From the NCBI GenBank assembly GCA_019637795.1, contig JAHBUY010000002.1, positions 372,001 through 436,000 on the forward strand: a stretch of DNA of 64,000 nucleotides, read 5' to 3'. Made by a program: the position numbers and the translations under genes. Numbering within the stretch: position 1 is the stretch's first letter; each line of letters opens with the position of its first letter. Source of the DNA: a bacterium. Its GTDB lineage: Bacteria > Desulfobacterota > Binatia > HRBIN30 > CADEER01. Shown in pieces: positions 9,454 through 18,005 of this stretch. A model generated the notes under the pieces. It was given only the letters and a program-made list of their open reading frames with translations. It did not search any database and was not told where the DNA came from.

Positions 9454-9597
9454 GCCCGATGGACCGCTTGGGCGGCGCGCCCCGGAGCGCCTGGACGGAA
9501 GCCGGCTCCGCCGGCGAGTCGCTGGCCGCGCACGCGCGGTGTCTACACGGCCGCGGCGCGGAGCGCGAACGCCGGTGGGCCGCGGCGCGGCGGACGC

Positions 9598-10404
9598 TCA
9601 GCGCCGGCGGGTGCCGCCGACGTCGGCCAGGAACTGGCGCAGCGGCGCGAAGCCCGGCAGGGCGTCGTAGGTGCGGAAGTCCTTCGCCGGCGCCGGGCCC
9701 CGTTCGCTGGCGAGCACGCCGGCGACGACGCCCATGAGGGCGAAGAAATTCTCCTCCGTCGGCGCGCGCCGGAAGCGGGCGAGGAGCTCGGCGCCGTAGG
9801 GCTCGAACCAGCGCATCTGCTTGGCCGTGCGCCGCCGGCGCTCGAGGGTGGCATAGCGCTCGTAGAGCGAGGCCGGCGTCCAGTGCGCGCCGTGCCGGCC
9901 GAGCGTGTCGACCTCGCCCGACCCGGCGCCGGCCTTCACCCGCCGCACCTCGTAGCCGTCGGCCACGAACGCGGCCACCTGTTCGACCTCGAGGCTGTCG
10001 TTGGCGGAGAACGGGTAGCGTCGGGTGACGGCGTGGCGGAAGATCTTGACGCCGCGGAGGCGGCAGCCGAGATGGACGTCGAAGAGATAGGCGACGACCA
10101 TCGCCGTCTGCGGACCGGCGCCGTCGATCCAGTCGTGCAGGGTACGGACGGCGGGCGGATCGAGCAGCATGTCCTCGTCCACCTGCACGTAGTAGGGCGT
10201 CCGGCAGTCGTCGAGCATGCGCTGGAAGGCGGCGTGCATCGGCGCGACGTGGTCGATCACCTGCAGCGTGAAACGGCAATCCTGCGCCCGCAGGTGCGCC
10301 ATGCAGTCGGCGAAGGACGGCGCGCCGACGGTGGTCACGAACACCGTCACCGCCGCGCTGAGGTCGGCGCCCGGCTCGCTGCGCGCCTGCTGCGTCTCGG
10401 ACAC
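9598..10404 (-). CDS. GT-A-like glycosyltransferase (family 2-like)
   Basis: The product has 268 residues. The start is a GTG at 10404. The core TVFVTTVGAPSF, then VIDHVAPMHAAFQRMLDDC and YYVQVDEDMLLDP, resembles a family 2 GT-A fold with the metal-binding DxD as DED. The usual second half (WPF.../ED motif) is degenerate. It may therefore be a distant family member or have an unusual acceptor. It stands between the GT4 gene and the P450 gene, all leftward, with gaps of 144 and 80 bases, and so is probably part of the same glycan pathway. Confidence 0.65.
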   Translation of the reverse strand: MSETQQARSEPGADLSAAVTVFVTTVGAPSFADCMAHLRAQDCRFTLQVIDHVAPMHAAFQRMLDDCRTPYYVQVDEDMLLDPPAVRTLHDWIDGAGPQTAMVVAYLFDVHLGCRLRGVKIFRHAVTRRYPFSANDSLEVEQVAAFVADGYEVRRVKAGAGSGEVDTLGRHGAHWTPASLYERYATLERRRRTAKQMRWFEPYGAELLARFRRAPTEENFFALMGVVAGVLASERGPAPAKDFRTYDALPGFAPLRQFLADVGGTRRR

Positions 10405-10484
10405 GCGCCGTGTCTAGCGAGCCGGCGCCGCCGTCGCCAGCGCCGCGGGCGCCGTGTCGGGCGCCGGCGCGAGCGCCCGACCCC

Positions 10485-11846
10485 TCACAGCGGCCGCAGG
10501 TCGATCGGCAGGCCGTCGAGCGGCTTGGAGATCGGCGCCTGCTGCACCGGCATGGTGTAGCCGGCGGGGACCGACCAGCGGTAGCGCAGCACCAGTTGGT
10601 GCAGGATCGATTTGATCTGCAGGTCGGCGAAGTGCATGCCGAGGCAGAGGTGCGGCCCGCCGCCGAACGGGACCCAGGCATGGGTGTGGCGCTGGTCCTC
10701 GGCGCGGTCCGGCGCGAAGCGTTCGGGGTCGAAGCGCGTCGGCTCGCTCCACCATTCGGCCATGTGGTGGGTGTGGATCGGCGAGATCACCACCATCGCG
10801 TTGGCCGGGATGCGGTAGCCGGCCCAGTCGAAGGCGCGGGTGGCGACGCGCGGGATCACCGGCAGCGGCGGATAGCGGCGCATCGTCTCCTTGATCGCCC
10901 AGGTCATCGCCTCGAGCCGGTCGAGATCCTCGTAGGCGAGCTCGGCGCGGCCGAGGGCGCGGCTCTCCTCGCGGATGCGCTCCTGCCACTGCGGGTGCGT
11001 CGCCAGCTCGTAGGTCAGCGAGGTCAGGGTGCTGGTGGTGGTGTCGTGCGCGGCCATCATGAGGAAGATCATGTGGTCGACGATGTCGGCGTCGGAGAGC
11101 GCCGCGCCGTCCTCGCTGCGCGCCCGCACCAGGCGGCTGAACATGTCGCCGCCGTGGCCGGCGCGCCGGGCGGCGAGCAGGCCGGAGAAGTAGCGCACCA
11201 GCCGTTCGCGTCCGACCAGGCCGCGGTAGAACTCGAGGCCGGGGATGCGCAGCCGCAGCTTCGACATCGACGCGGCGACGAGATCCTCGAAGACGCCGTT
11301 CATCGCCGTCGTCTCCGGGCCCAGCTCGACGCCGACGAAGATGCGCGCCGCGATGTCGAGCGTCAGCTCCTTGTAGGCGCGGAAGGCGGGGAAGGGCCGC
11401 GGCCCGCCGGCCCACCGCGCCAGCCCCTCGCCGATCAGCGGGTTCATGCGCTCGCCGTACTGCCGCAACGCCGGCCGGGTGAAGGCCTCGCGCATGATCT
11501 TGCGGTGCTGCTTGTGCTCATCGCCGTCGCGCAGCAGCAGGCCGTTGGGGAAGATGCGGCCCATGATCTGCATCCACGGCCGGCGGGCGGAGAAGAGGCG
11601 CTCCTTGTCGAGGAGCACGAAGCGATTGGCGTCGGGGCCGAAGAGATTGACGTACTGGATCAGGCCGAGGTCGAGCAGCACCACCGGCCCGTAGCGCTCG
11701 TGCATCCGGCGCAGCCGCGACAGCATGTCGATGCGCTCGCTGCGCCCGCCGAGCAGGGCGCGCGCCAGCTCCCAGCGGGAGGCGCGCGGCACCGCCGCGG
11801 CGGCGGTCGGGGGGAGGGCGGCGTCGGCGTCGAGCGGCAGGGACAT
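10485..11846 (-). CDS. Cytochrome P450
   Basis: The product has 453 residues. It shows the I-helix oxygen-activation motif (MMAAHDTTTS), the K-helix ExxR (KETMRRYPPL), the PERF region (FDPERFAPDR) and the heme loop FGGGPHLCLG with the axial ligand Cys401. There is no membrane anchor, so it should be a soluble class I-type enzyme needing separate ferredoxin and reductase partners. None is encoded nearby. It resembles CYP120/CYP51-like bacterial P450s acting on hydrophobic substrates (retinoids, sterols, fatty acids), but the substrate is open. An in-frame start at 11894 exists; the ATG at 11846 fits better. It lies inside the glycosyltransferase cluster. Confidence 0.93.
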   Translation of the reverse strand: MSLPLDADAALPPTAAAAVPRASRWELARALLGGRSERIDMLSRLRRMHERYGPVVLLDLGLIQYVNLFGPDANRFVLLDKERLFSARRPWMQIMGRIFPNGLLLRDGDEHKQHRKIMREAFTRPALRQYGERMNPLIGEGLARWAGGPRPFPAFRAYKELTLDIAARIFVGVELGPETTAMNGVFEDLVAASMSKLRLRIPGLEFYRGLVGRERLVRYFSGLLAARRAGHGGDMFSRLVRARSEDGAALSDADIVDHMIFLMMAAHDTTTSTLTSLTYELATHPQWQERIREESRALGRAELAYEDLDRLEAMTWAIKETMRRYPPLPVIPRVATRAFDWAGYRIPANAMVVISPIHTHHMAEWWSEPTRFDPERFAPDRAEDQRHTHAWVPFGGGPHLCLGMHFADLQIKSILHQLVLRYRWSVPAGYTMPVQQAPISKPLDGLPIDLRPL

Positions 11847-12016
11847 GGGGTGCACTGTAGGCCCGAAAGCACGCGTCCGATCAACCGCTCGCATGCGAAT
11901 TGTCGACGCGGAGCCGTTGCAGAGCGTCGGTCAGATCGGGCGGGTTCCGTGGCCCGTCACGCCGTCCGGGCGCGGATGACGGCCGGCTCCCCGTCGCGCG
12001 CTCGGCGGATGATGGC

Positions 12017-12931
12017 TCAGCGCCACGAGTCGTGCGCGTAGGGATGGTACGAGTAGCCGCTGTAGAAGGCGAAGTGGCCGAGGTAGCGGGCGGCGTTCGC
12101 CAGCCGGGTCAGCCCATTGGCGCGCGAGGCGGGGAACACCACCAGGCCGCTCATCCCCCAGGCGAGCCCGGTCGCCAGCGAGCGCAGGAGTTGCTCGCTC
12201 GGGCGGAGGTCCGGCGTGTCGGCGGCGTAATAGCGCGCCGAGCTCATGCCGACCAGGAAGCGGCGGCGCAGGTACCAGCCGACGGTGGTGCGATTCGGCG
12301 GCAGATGCTCCCAGACCAGGGCGGTGTCGACGGCGACGATGCGGACGCCGGCGGCGCACAGGCGAACGAAGAGGTCGGTATCCTCGCCGCCGCTGAGCGC
12401 GAAGCGCTCGTCGAACGGGCCGGGAAGCGCCATCAGGCGCTCGCGCCGCAGGAGCGCGTTGCCGGTGCGGAAGCCGCCGCGTTGGAGCACCGTGCCGGTC
12501 GGCCGGCGGGGGCGGTCGAAGAAGCCGCCCTCGATCATCCAGCGCGGCGTCGCGTCGTGGAAGCGCGGCAGCACCGGACCGACGCCGCCGTCGGCGCCGT
12601 GGCGCTCCACCGCCTCCAGGAGGTCGATCAGCCAGCGCGGATCGGCCTCCTCGTCGTCGTCGATGAACGCCACCCACGTGCCGCGCGCCGGCGCCACCGA
12701 GCAGTTGCGCGCCTGGGCGATGCCGCGCCGCGGCTCGACGCGGTACTCGACGGCGATGCCCTCGGCGCGCGCCTGGCGGACGGCGGTCTCGCCGCTGCCG
12801 GCGGCGTCGTTGTCGGCGACGATGATCTCATGGCGCGGCGAGGCCGGGTCGAGCCGCCCGAGCGAGCGCAGGAGCCGCAGCAGGCCCGCGGGCCGGCGGA
12901 AGGTGGCGACGCAGATGCTGACGTCGATCAT
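12017..12931 (-). CDS. Family 2 glycosyltransferase
   Basis: The product has 304 residues with a typical GT-A N-terminus: DVSICVATFRRPAGLLRLL, then HEIIVADNDAAGSG, GIAQARNCSVAPARG and the metal site FIDDDEEADP. The ALSGGEDTDLFVRLCAAG block is the usual acceptor/catalytic ED motif. A hydrophobic C-terminal stretch near 250-280 may associate with the membrane. The ATG at 12931 overlaps the stop of the upstream gene (ATGA), so the two are translationally coupled. It probably extends a polysaccharide or glycolipid together with its two upstream paralogues. Confidence 0.9.
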   Translation of the reverse strand: MIDVSICVATFRRPAGLLRLLRSLGRLDPASPRHEIIVADNDAAGSGETAVRQARAEGIAVEYRVEPRRGIAQARNCSVAPARGTWVAFIDDDEEADPRWLIDLLEAVERHGADGGVGPVLPRFHDATPRWMIEGGFFDRPRRPTGTVLQRGGFRTGNALLRRERLMALPGPFDERFALSGGEDTDLFVRLCAAGVRIVAVDTALVWEHLPPNRTTVGWYLRRRFLVGMSSARYYAADTPDLRPSEQLLRSLATGLAWGMSGLVVFPASRANGLTRLANAARYLGHFAFYSGYSYHPYAHDSWR

Positions 12932-13716
12932 GGCCGGTCCGCCGGCTGCGCCCGGGCGCGCGCCGCCGCGGCGACGATCGCGGCGCGCTCGCGGGCGATG
13001 AACTCGGCGTCGTCGCGCGCCAGGTCGCTGCCGTAGAGCTCGAGCAGCAGCTCGCGGGCGGCGACCTTGGCGGGAATGTTGCGCGACAGGCCGTCGGTCT
13101 CGTGGTAGCGGACCAGCGCCTCCTCGAGGTGGTGGAACGCGCAGCGGCGCGACAGGCGGATGAACAGCTCCAGGTCCTCGAGCGCCGGGAACGCTTCGTT
13201 GAACCCGCCGACCGCGACGAGGTGCTCGCGGCGGATGACGGTGGACTGAATGCCGAGGCCGCACACCTGGTAGAAGCGCGTCGCCGGCGCGAGCAGCACC
13301 CCGGGGGTGAGATCCGGCGAGCGATGATGGAGCGCCTGTCCGTCGCGCAGCACGCGTTCCATGTCGGAATAGACGACACCCACCCGCGGCGGGCAGGCGG
13401 CGAAGACCCGCATGTGGCGTTCGAGCTTGCGCGGCAGCCACTCGTCGTCCGAGTCCTGGAAGGCGAGGAAGGGCGCCGCGATCTCGCGCATGCCGGCGTT
13501 GCGCGCCGCGGCGGCGCCGCGGTTGGCGTCGAGGCGGAGGTAGCGGAGCCGCGGATCGGCGAAGCGCGCCACCACCGCCGCGGTATCGTCGGTGGAGCCG
13601 TCGTCCACCACCACGAGCTCGAAGTCGTCGTAGGTCTGCGCCAGGACGCTGCCGATGGCGCGCCCGATGAGCTCGCCCCGCTGGTAGGTGGGCAGCACGA
13701 TGCCGACGGTGGGCAT
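12928..13716 (-). CDS. Family 2 glycosyltransferase
   Basis: The product has 262 residues and is the clearest GT2 of the cluster: VGIVLPTYQRGELIGRAIGS, LVVVDDGSTDDT, RGAAAARNAG and the metal triad DSDDEW. NEAFPALEDLELFIRLSRRC is the ED motif. It starts at the ATG at 13716, only 8 bases after the stop of the upstream GT, and overlaps the next GT by four bases. The three genes thus form a tight operon. Confidence 0.93.
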   Translation of the reverse strand: MPTVGIVLPTYQRGELIGRAIGSVLAQTYDDFELVVVDDGSTDDTAAVVARFADPRLRYLRLDANRGAAAARNAGMREIAAPFLAFQDSDDEWLPRKLERHMRVFAACPPRVGVVYSDMERVLRDGQALHHRSPDLTPGVLLAPATRFYQVCGLGIQSTVIRREHLVAVGGFNEAFPALEDLELFIRLSRRCAFHHLEEALVRYHETDGLSRNIPAKVAARELLLELYGSDLARDDAEFIARERAAIVAAAARARAQPADRP

Positions 13717-13724
13717 GGCGTCGA

Positions 13725-14717
13725 TCAGTCCTCGCCGCCGCGATCGCCGCGCGGCGCCGGCGGTCGATAGCCGCGCGCCAACGCCTCGTAGAGGCAGCCG
13801 AGCCACAGGTTCAGCTCCCAGCGGGCGTCGAAGGCGCGGCGCGCGTCGGCGGCGCGGCGCGCGGCGGCCAGTCCGACGACGCTGCGCGCCAGGCCGCGGC
13901 CGATCGCCGCCGCGCCGCGCGGCACGTGCGGGCGGCCGGCGCGCGCCTGTTGCCGGGATTCGCGCCGCACGCAGCGCCCGAGGTGGAAGGCGCGGCGCAG
14001 GATCCAGGCGCGGGTGAGCTGCCGCGGGCGGACGATGTGGTGGACCAGCGCGTCCGGGCAGTGCCAGCAGCGGACCCGCTCGGCGATCGCCAGGCGCAGG
14101 GTGAGCTCGGTCTCGCCCCCCATCGCGTAGGTCGCGGTGCGGTCGGGCCCGATGCGCTCGTCGAAACGGTGGCCGCGATGGAACCACTCGGCGCGCACGG
14201 CCATGTTGGGGCCCCAGATCTTGTTCGCCTCGCACGGGCCCTCGATCGCCGCCGGGTCGGATTCGCTGAACAGCGGCGCGGCGCGGCCGGCGTCGCGGAT
14301 CCACTGCGCCGGCGGCGCGTCCCACTGCGCCACGATGCGGCCGCCGAAGATGCCGAAATCGGGATGGGTGTCGGCGGCGGCGCGCAGGCGAATCAGCCAG
14401 TCGGGGGCCGGCAGGCTGTCGTCGTCGGTGAACACGGCGAGGTCGCCCGCCAGCTCGCGCAGGCCGCGGTTGAGCGCCCGGTTCTTGCCCCGCCGCGGTT
14501 CCGACAGGAGCTGGAGCGGCAGGCGGTCGGCGAACCCGGCGGCGACGGCCGCGGAGCCGTCGTCGCTGCCGTTGTCCACCACCACCAGCTTCCAGCCGCC
14601 GGGCGGCGGCCGCAGCCGCGCGTGGGCATCGAGCACGCGCGGCAAGGTCTCCGCTCCATTGTGTGTCGCGATCAGCACGGTCAGCACGGCGCTGTTCCCA
14701 CCACCCCGCAGCTCCAT
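13725..14717 (-). CDS. Family 2 glycosyltransferase
   Basis: The product has 330 residues from the ATG at 14717; an upstream in-frame TTG at 14741 is less likely. The GT-A core shows VLTVLIATHNGAETLPRVL, VVDNGSDDGS, RGKNRALNRGL and VFTDDDSLPAPDW. MGGETELTLRLAIAERV is the ED-like region. Hydrophobic or basic helices after residue 230 may bind the membrane. It is the first gene of the three-gene GT operon and is divergent from the SYLF gene at 14814. The upstream gap of 96 bases must hold both promoters. Confidence 0.9.
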   Translation of the reverse strand: MELRGGGNSAVLTVLIATHNGAETLPRVLDAHARLRPPPGGWKLVVVDNGSDDGSAAVAAGFADRLPLQLLSEPRRGKNRALNRGLRELAGDLAVFTDDDSLPAPDWLIRLRAAADTHPDFGIFGGRIVAQWDAPPAQWIRDAGRAAPLFSESDPAAIEGPCEANKIWGPNMAVRAEWFHRGHRFDERIGPDRTATYAMGGETELTLRLAIAERVRCWHCPDALVHHIVRPRQLTRAWILRRAFHLGRCVRRESRQQARAGRPHVPRGAAAIGRGLARSVVGLAAARRAADARRAFDARWELNLWLGCLYEALARGYRPPAPRGDRGGED

Positions 14718-14813
14718 TCTTCGTGCGCCGCGGAGTGTCAAGTCAGCGGGGACGGGATCACGCCCCCTGTCGCCCGATGACGTGGCGCGCTACACAGCGG
14801 TCGGGAGGCGGGC

Positions 14814-15356
14814 ATGACGACCAAACTCACGATGCTGCTGCTGGCCCTGGCGCTGCTACTGCCGGCGGCGGCGCGGCCGGCGCGGGCCGACGAGGAGCTG
14901 CGGCGCGACGCCGCCGCGGCGTTGCAGAAGCTGTGCGCCGGCAACAGCGCCGCGGCGCTGCTGCGCAAGAAGGCGACGGGCATCCTGGTGTTCCCGCGGA
15001 TGCTGAAGGCCGGGTTCCTGTTCGGCGGCCAGATCGGCGACGGCGTGCTCTTCAAAGGCGGCCGCGCCGTCGGCACCTACAACTCGGTGGCGGCCTCCTA
15101 CGGCCTCCAGGCCGGCGGCCAGACGTTCGGCTACGCGATGTTCTTCATGAACCCGGCCGCGCTCGAGTACCTGAACCAGAGCGGCGGGTGGGAGGTGGGC
15201 GTCGGCCCGAGCATCGTGGTGGTGGACGAGGGCATGGGCAAGTCGATCACCAGCACCACCCTGACCAACGACGTCTACGCCTTCATCTTCAATCAGAAGG
15301 GCCTGATGGGGGGCCTCGGCATCCAGGGCTCGAAGATCACCCGCACCGGCGACTGA
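14814..15356 (+). CDS. Secreted SYLF-domain lipid-binding protein
   Basis: The product has 180 residues with a cleavable signal peptide (MTTKLTMLLLALALLLPAAARPARA). The remainder is the SYLF/YSC84 domain: KATGILVFPRMLKAGFLFGG, QIGDGVLFKGGRAVGTYNSV, ...SYGLQAGGQTFGYAMFFMN and VEVGVGPSIVVVDEGMGKS (degenerate). Bacterial members are periplasmic phospholipid-binding proteins, in the same fold family as the BPSL1445-type lipoprotein. It is followed 41 bases later by another small exported protein, probably in one transcript. Confidence 0.88.
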   Translation: MTTKLTMLLLALALLLPAAARPARADEELRRDAAAALQKLCAGNSAAALLRKKATGILVFPRMLKAGFLFGGQIGDGVLFKGGRAVGTYNSVAASYGLQAGGQTFGYAMFFMNPAALEYLNQSGGWEVGVGPSIVVVDEGMGKSITSTTLTNDVYAFIFNQKGLMGGLGIQGSKITRTGD

Positions 15357-15397
15357 CCGGCCGCGCCGGCTTTGAATCCATGGCGAAGGAGCGTCCC

Positions 15398-15907
15398 ATG
15401 TTGCGACCGATTGCCCTGCTGTCCTGCTGCGCCGCGCTGCTCGCCGGCGCGCTGGCCGTCCACGCCGCCGAGCGCGGCGGCAGCGCCACCCTGGAGGCGG
15501 ATCGCGCCCTGCTGGTCAACACCGTTCGCGCCAACCGGCGGGCGCTGGTGGCGGTGAACCTCAACCTGAGCAGCGAGCAGGCGGCGCAGTTCTGGCCGCT
15601 GTACGATCGCTATCAGACGGAGATCACGGCGATCGGCGACCGCGGCCTCGCCGTGGTCGCCGATTACGTCGATCACTACGCCGAGCTCTCGAACGACAAG
15701 GCGCTCGAGCTGATGACCGACTATCTCGCCGCCGAGGCCGAGCGCCTCAAGGTGCGGCAGAGCTACCTGCCGGAGTTCGCCAAGATCCTCCCCGGCCGCA
15801 CGGTGGCGCGCTTCTACCAGATCGAGAACAAGATCGACGCCGTGCTGCGCTACGACCTGGCGGAGTCGATCCCGGTCCTCGAGCAGTCGCCGGCGTCCGG
15901 CAAGTGA
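15398..15907 (+). CDS. Small secreted alpha-helical protein
   Basis: The product has 169 residues. The start at 15398 is preceded by GAAGGAG at a good distance; an upstream in-frame ATG at 15380 has none. Residues 1-22 are a signal peptide (MLRPIALLSCCAALLAGALA). The rest is helical and charged, with NLSSEQAAQFWPLYDRYQ, a pattern found in Spy/CpxP-like periplasmic proteins that react to metal or envelope stress. There is no enzymatic motif. It probably shares a transcript with the SYLF gene. Confidence 0.75.
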   Translation: MLRPIALLSCCAALLAGALAVHAAERGGSATLEADRALLVNTVRANRRALVAVNLNLSSEQAAQFWPLYDRYQTEITAIGDRGLAVVADYVDHYAELSNDKALELMTDYLAAEAERLKVRQSYLPEFAKILPGRTVARFYQIENKIDAVLRYDLAESIPVLEQSPASGK

Positions 15908-16034
15908 ACGACCACCCTCGAGGCACGCCTCGTTCTCGCTTCGCCAACGCCCTCGACAACGGGCGGCTCGCCGCCGCCGGCGAACGACATCGCTCCTCTG
16001 GGTTCCGCGCTGACGATGCTCCGTCGGATCGTTG

Positions 16035-16937
16035 CTAGTCCCAGGGACGGAAGTCCGGGAACGCCACCGTGACGCCGACGCGGACCGTGGTCTGTGGCGC
16101 GAGCGGCGCGAACTGGCGGTAGGCCGTCCACTCGCCGCTGACGAAGACGTTGATCGGCGGCGTGTCCTCGCTGAGGAAGACGCGGCCGATGCCGGCGCTG
16201 AGCGGCAGCACGGTCGCGTCGCCGCGTCGCCAGCCCATCGTCCAGGTGGCGTCGGCGGACTTCGCGTACCAGCCGCCGCCGACGCTCACCAGGAGGATGG
16301 GCTGGAAGAGCAGCGTGTTCAGCGCCGCGCGGTCCGGCGACGTGTAGGCGAACGACACCGGGTTCTGCAGCAGGCAGCCGGCGAGCAGCCAGGGCACGCC
16401 CTTGTAGATCGCGCCGAACGTCGGGCCGACCTGCCACGCGCCCTGGCCGGCGTAGCGGTTGGTCGCGGTGGGAAAGATGAACAGCGGCCCGAGCGCCAGG
16501 CGCAGCCCGAGCGACGGGTCGGGCCACGGCAGGACGGCGACGTCGAAGAGCTGCAGGTCGCCCAGGCCGGTGCGCGTCGCGCCACCGCGACCGGTCGGCG
16601 CGGTGACGAGAAAGAGACTCGGACGCACCAGTTGCACGAACGGCAGCAGCGGCAGGCGCGGGATGCGCGGGATGATGGCGCGCGCCACGACGCGGTTGGC
16701 CGGCGCCTCGGTGCCGTAGCTCACCGGCGTGTAGGCGTCCTGCAGGAAGAGCTGCGGCAGCGTCGTCAGCGGATCGGAGAACTCCTTCTCGAGACGCTGC
16801 AGGCGCGTCTCGGCCTCGGCGGCGCGGGCCCGCTGGTCATGGGCGATGACCATGACCAGCGCCGCGCAGAGCGCCAGGGACGCGCCGCGAACGCCGAACA
16901 TCGCGCGCCGTGACCTGCGCCGCATCCCCTCGCCCAT
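16035..16937 (-). CDS. Outer-membrane beta-barrel-like protein
   Basis: The product has 300 residues with a signal peptide (ASLALCAALVMVIAHDQRARA) and a short coiled segment (ETRLQRLEKEFSDP). Repeated amphipathic strands rich in aromatic residues follow: GLGDLQLFDVAVLPWP, GLRLALGPLFIFPTATN, YAGQGAWQVGPTFGAIYKG, and it ends in ...FPDFRPWD. This matches the transporter-like family often mislabelled neuromedin U. A small-solute channel or outer-membrane role is likely. Start choice between 16937 and 16925 is uncertain. It is followed leftward by no co-oriented gene. Confidence 0.7.
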   Translation of the reverse strand: MGEGMRRRSRRAMFGVRGASLALCAALVMVIAHDQRARAAEAETRLQRLEKEFSDPLTTLPQLFLQDAYTPVSYGTEAPANRVVARAIIPRIPRLPLLPFVQLVRPSLFLVTAPTGRGGATRTGLGDLQLFDVAVLPWPDPSLGLRLALGPLFIFPTATNRYAGQGAWQVGPTFGAIYKGVPWLLAGCLLQNPVSFAYTSPDRAALNTLLFQPILLVSVGGGWYAKSADATWTMGWRRGDATVLPLSAGIGRVFLSEDTPPINVFVSGEWTAYRQFAPLAPQTTVRVGVTVAFPDFRPWD

Positions 16938-16955
16938 GCGGTGGCGGGCGGTGCG

Positions 16956-17933
16956 TCACGCCTTGCCCGCCAGCAGCGCCTTCTTCGCCGCGGCCAGCTC
17001 CGCCAGCTTCGCCTTGTCGACCGTCGGATAGCGGAGGTCGAGCGACGCCAGCGTGTCGACGACCGCGGCGGCGACGACGACGCGGGTGAACCACTTGTTG
17101 TCCGCCGGAACGACGTACCACGGCGCGTCCGCCGTCGCGGTGTGGCGGATCATGTCCTCGTAGGCGCGCATGTAGTCCTTCCAGAAGGCGCGCTCCTTGA
17201 TGTCGTTGGCCGAGAACTTCCAGTTCTTCTCCGGGTTCTCGCAGCGCTGCAGGAAGCGCTTCCTCTGCTCCGCGTTGGAGACGTGGAGGAAGAACTTGCG
17301 GATCACCACGCCGTTGCGCGTCAGATAGCGCTCGACGCTGCGGATGTCCTGGTAGCGCTCCTTCCAGATGTGCTTCGTCACCACCTGCGGCGGCAGCTTC
17401 TGGGCGGCGAGGAACGCGGGGTGCACGCGCACCGCCAGCACCTCCTCGTAGTAGCTGCGGTTGAAGATGCCGATGCGGCCGCGCTGCGGCAGGACCTTGA
17501 GGCAGCGCCACAGGAAGTCGTGGTCGAGGTCCTCGGCCGAGGGGGATTTGAACGAATAGACCTCGCAGCCCTGGGGGTTGACGCCGGACATGACGTGCTT
17601 GATGGCACCGTCCTTCCCGGCCGCGTCCATCGCCTGGAAGATCAGCAACACCGCCCAGCGATCCTGCGCGTAGAGGCGGTCCTGCAGCTCGGCGAGCGCC
17701 TCGACGCCCACCGCCAGCGCCTCCTTGGCGCGCGGCTTGTCCTCCGAGGTGAAGCCGAGGGTGTCGCCCGGATCGACGTCCTTCAGCCGAAAGCGGTCGC
17801 CGTCGTCGACGCGGAAGGTCTCGATCAGCTTGCGCGCCCGCTTGACCAGGGCGTCGAGGTCGACCTCCGGCGCCTTGGCCATCGCGCCGGCGCGGGCATC
17901 CATCCGTTCCGTGAGCACTTTCTTCAGACCCAT
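16956..17933 (-). CDS. ppk2: PPK2-family polyphosphate kinase
   Basis: The product has 325 residues, the normal size for a one-domain PPK2. It has Walker A as FQAMDAAGKDGAIKHVMSGV, the NRSYYEEVLAVRVHP motif and the lid RYLTRNGVVIRKFFLHVS. This family transfers phosphate between polyphosphate and nucleotides. The AMDAAGKDG-type sequence and lid fit class I (NDP to NTP) or class III members. The start at 17933 has GGAGGGAGA upstream. It sits in a leftward series downstream of phosphoketolase (72 bases), an apparent energy-conservation pairing. Confidence 0.93.
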   Translation of the reverse strand: MGLKKVLTERMDARAGAMAKAPEVDLDALVKRARKLIETFRVDDGDRFRLKDVDPGDTLGFTSEDKPRAKEALAVGVEALAELQDRLYAQDRWAVLLIFQAMDAAGKDGAIKHVMSGVNPQGCEVYSFKSPSAEDLDHDFLWRCLKVLPQRGRIGIFNRSYYEEVLAVRVHPAFLAAQKLPPQVVTKHIWKERYQDIRSVERYLTRNGVVIRKFFLHVSNAEQRKRFLQRCENPEKNWKFSANDIKERAFWKDYMRAYEDMIRHTATADAPWYVVPADNKWFTRVVVAAAVVDTLASLDLRYPTVDKAKLAELAAAKKALLAGKA

Positions 17934-18005
17934 GACTCTCCCTCCGTTGTCGGGCGCGGTGGCTCGCGTCGTCGTTCGCCCCGCGCCTTCATGCATCGAC
18001 CCGCC

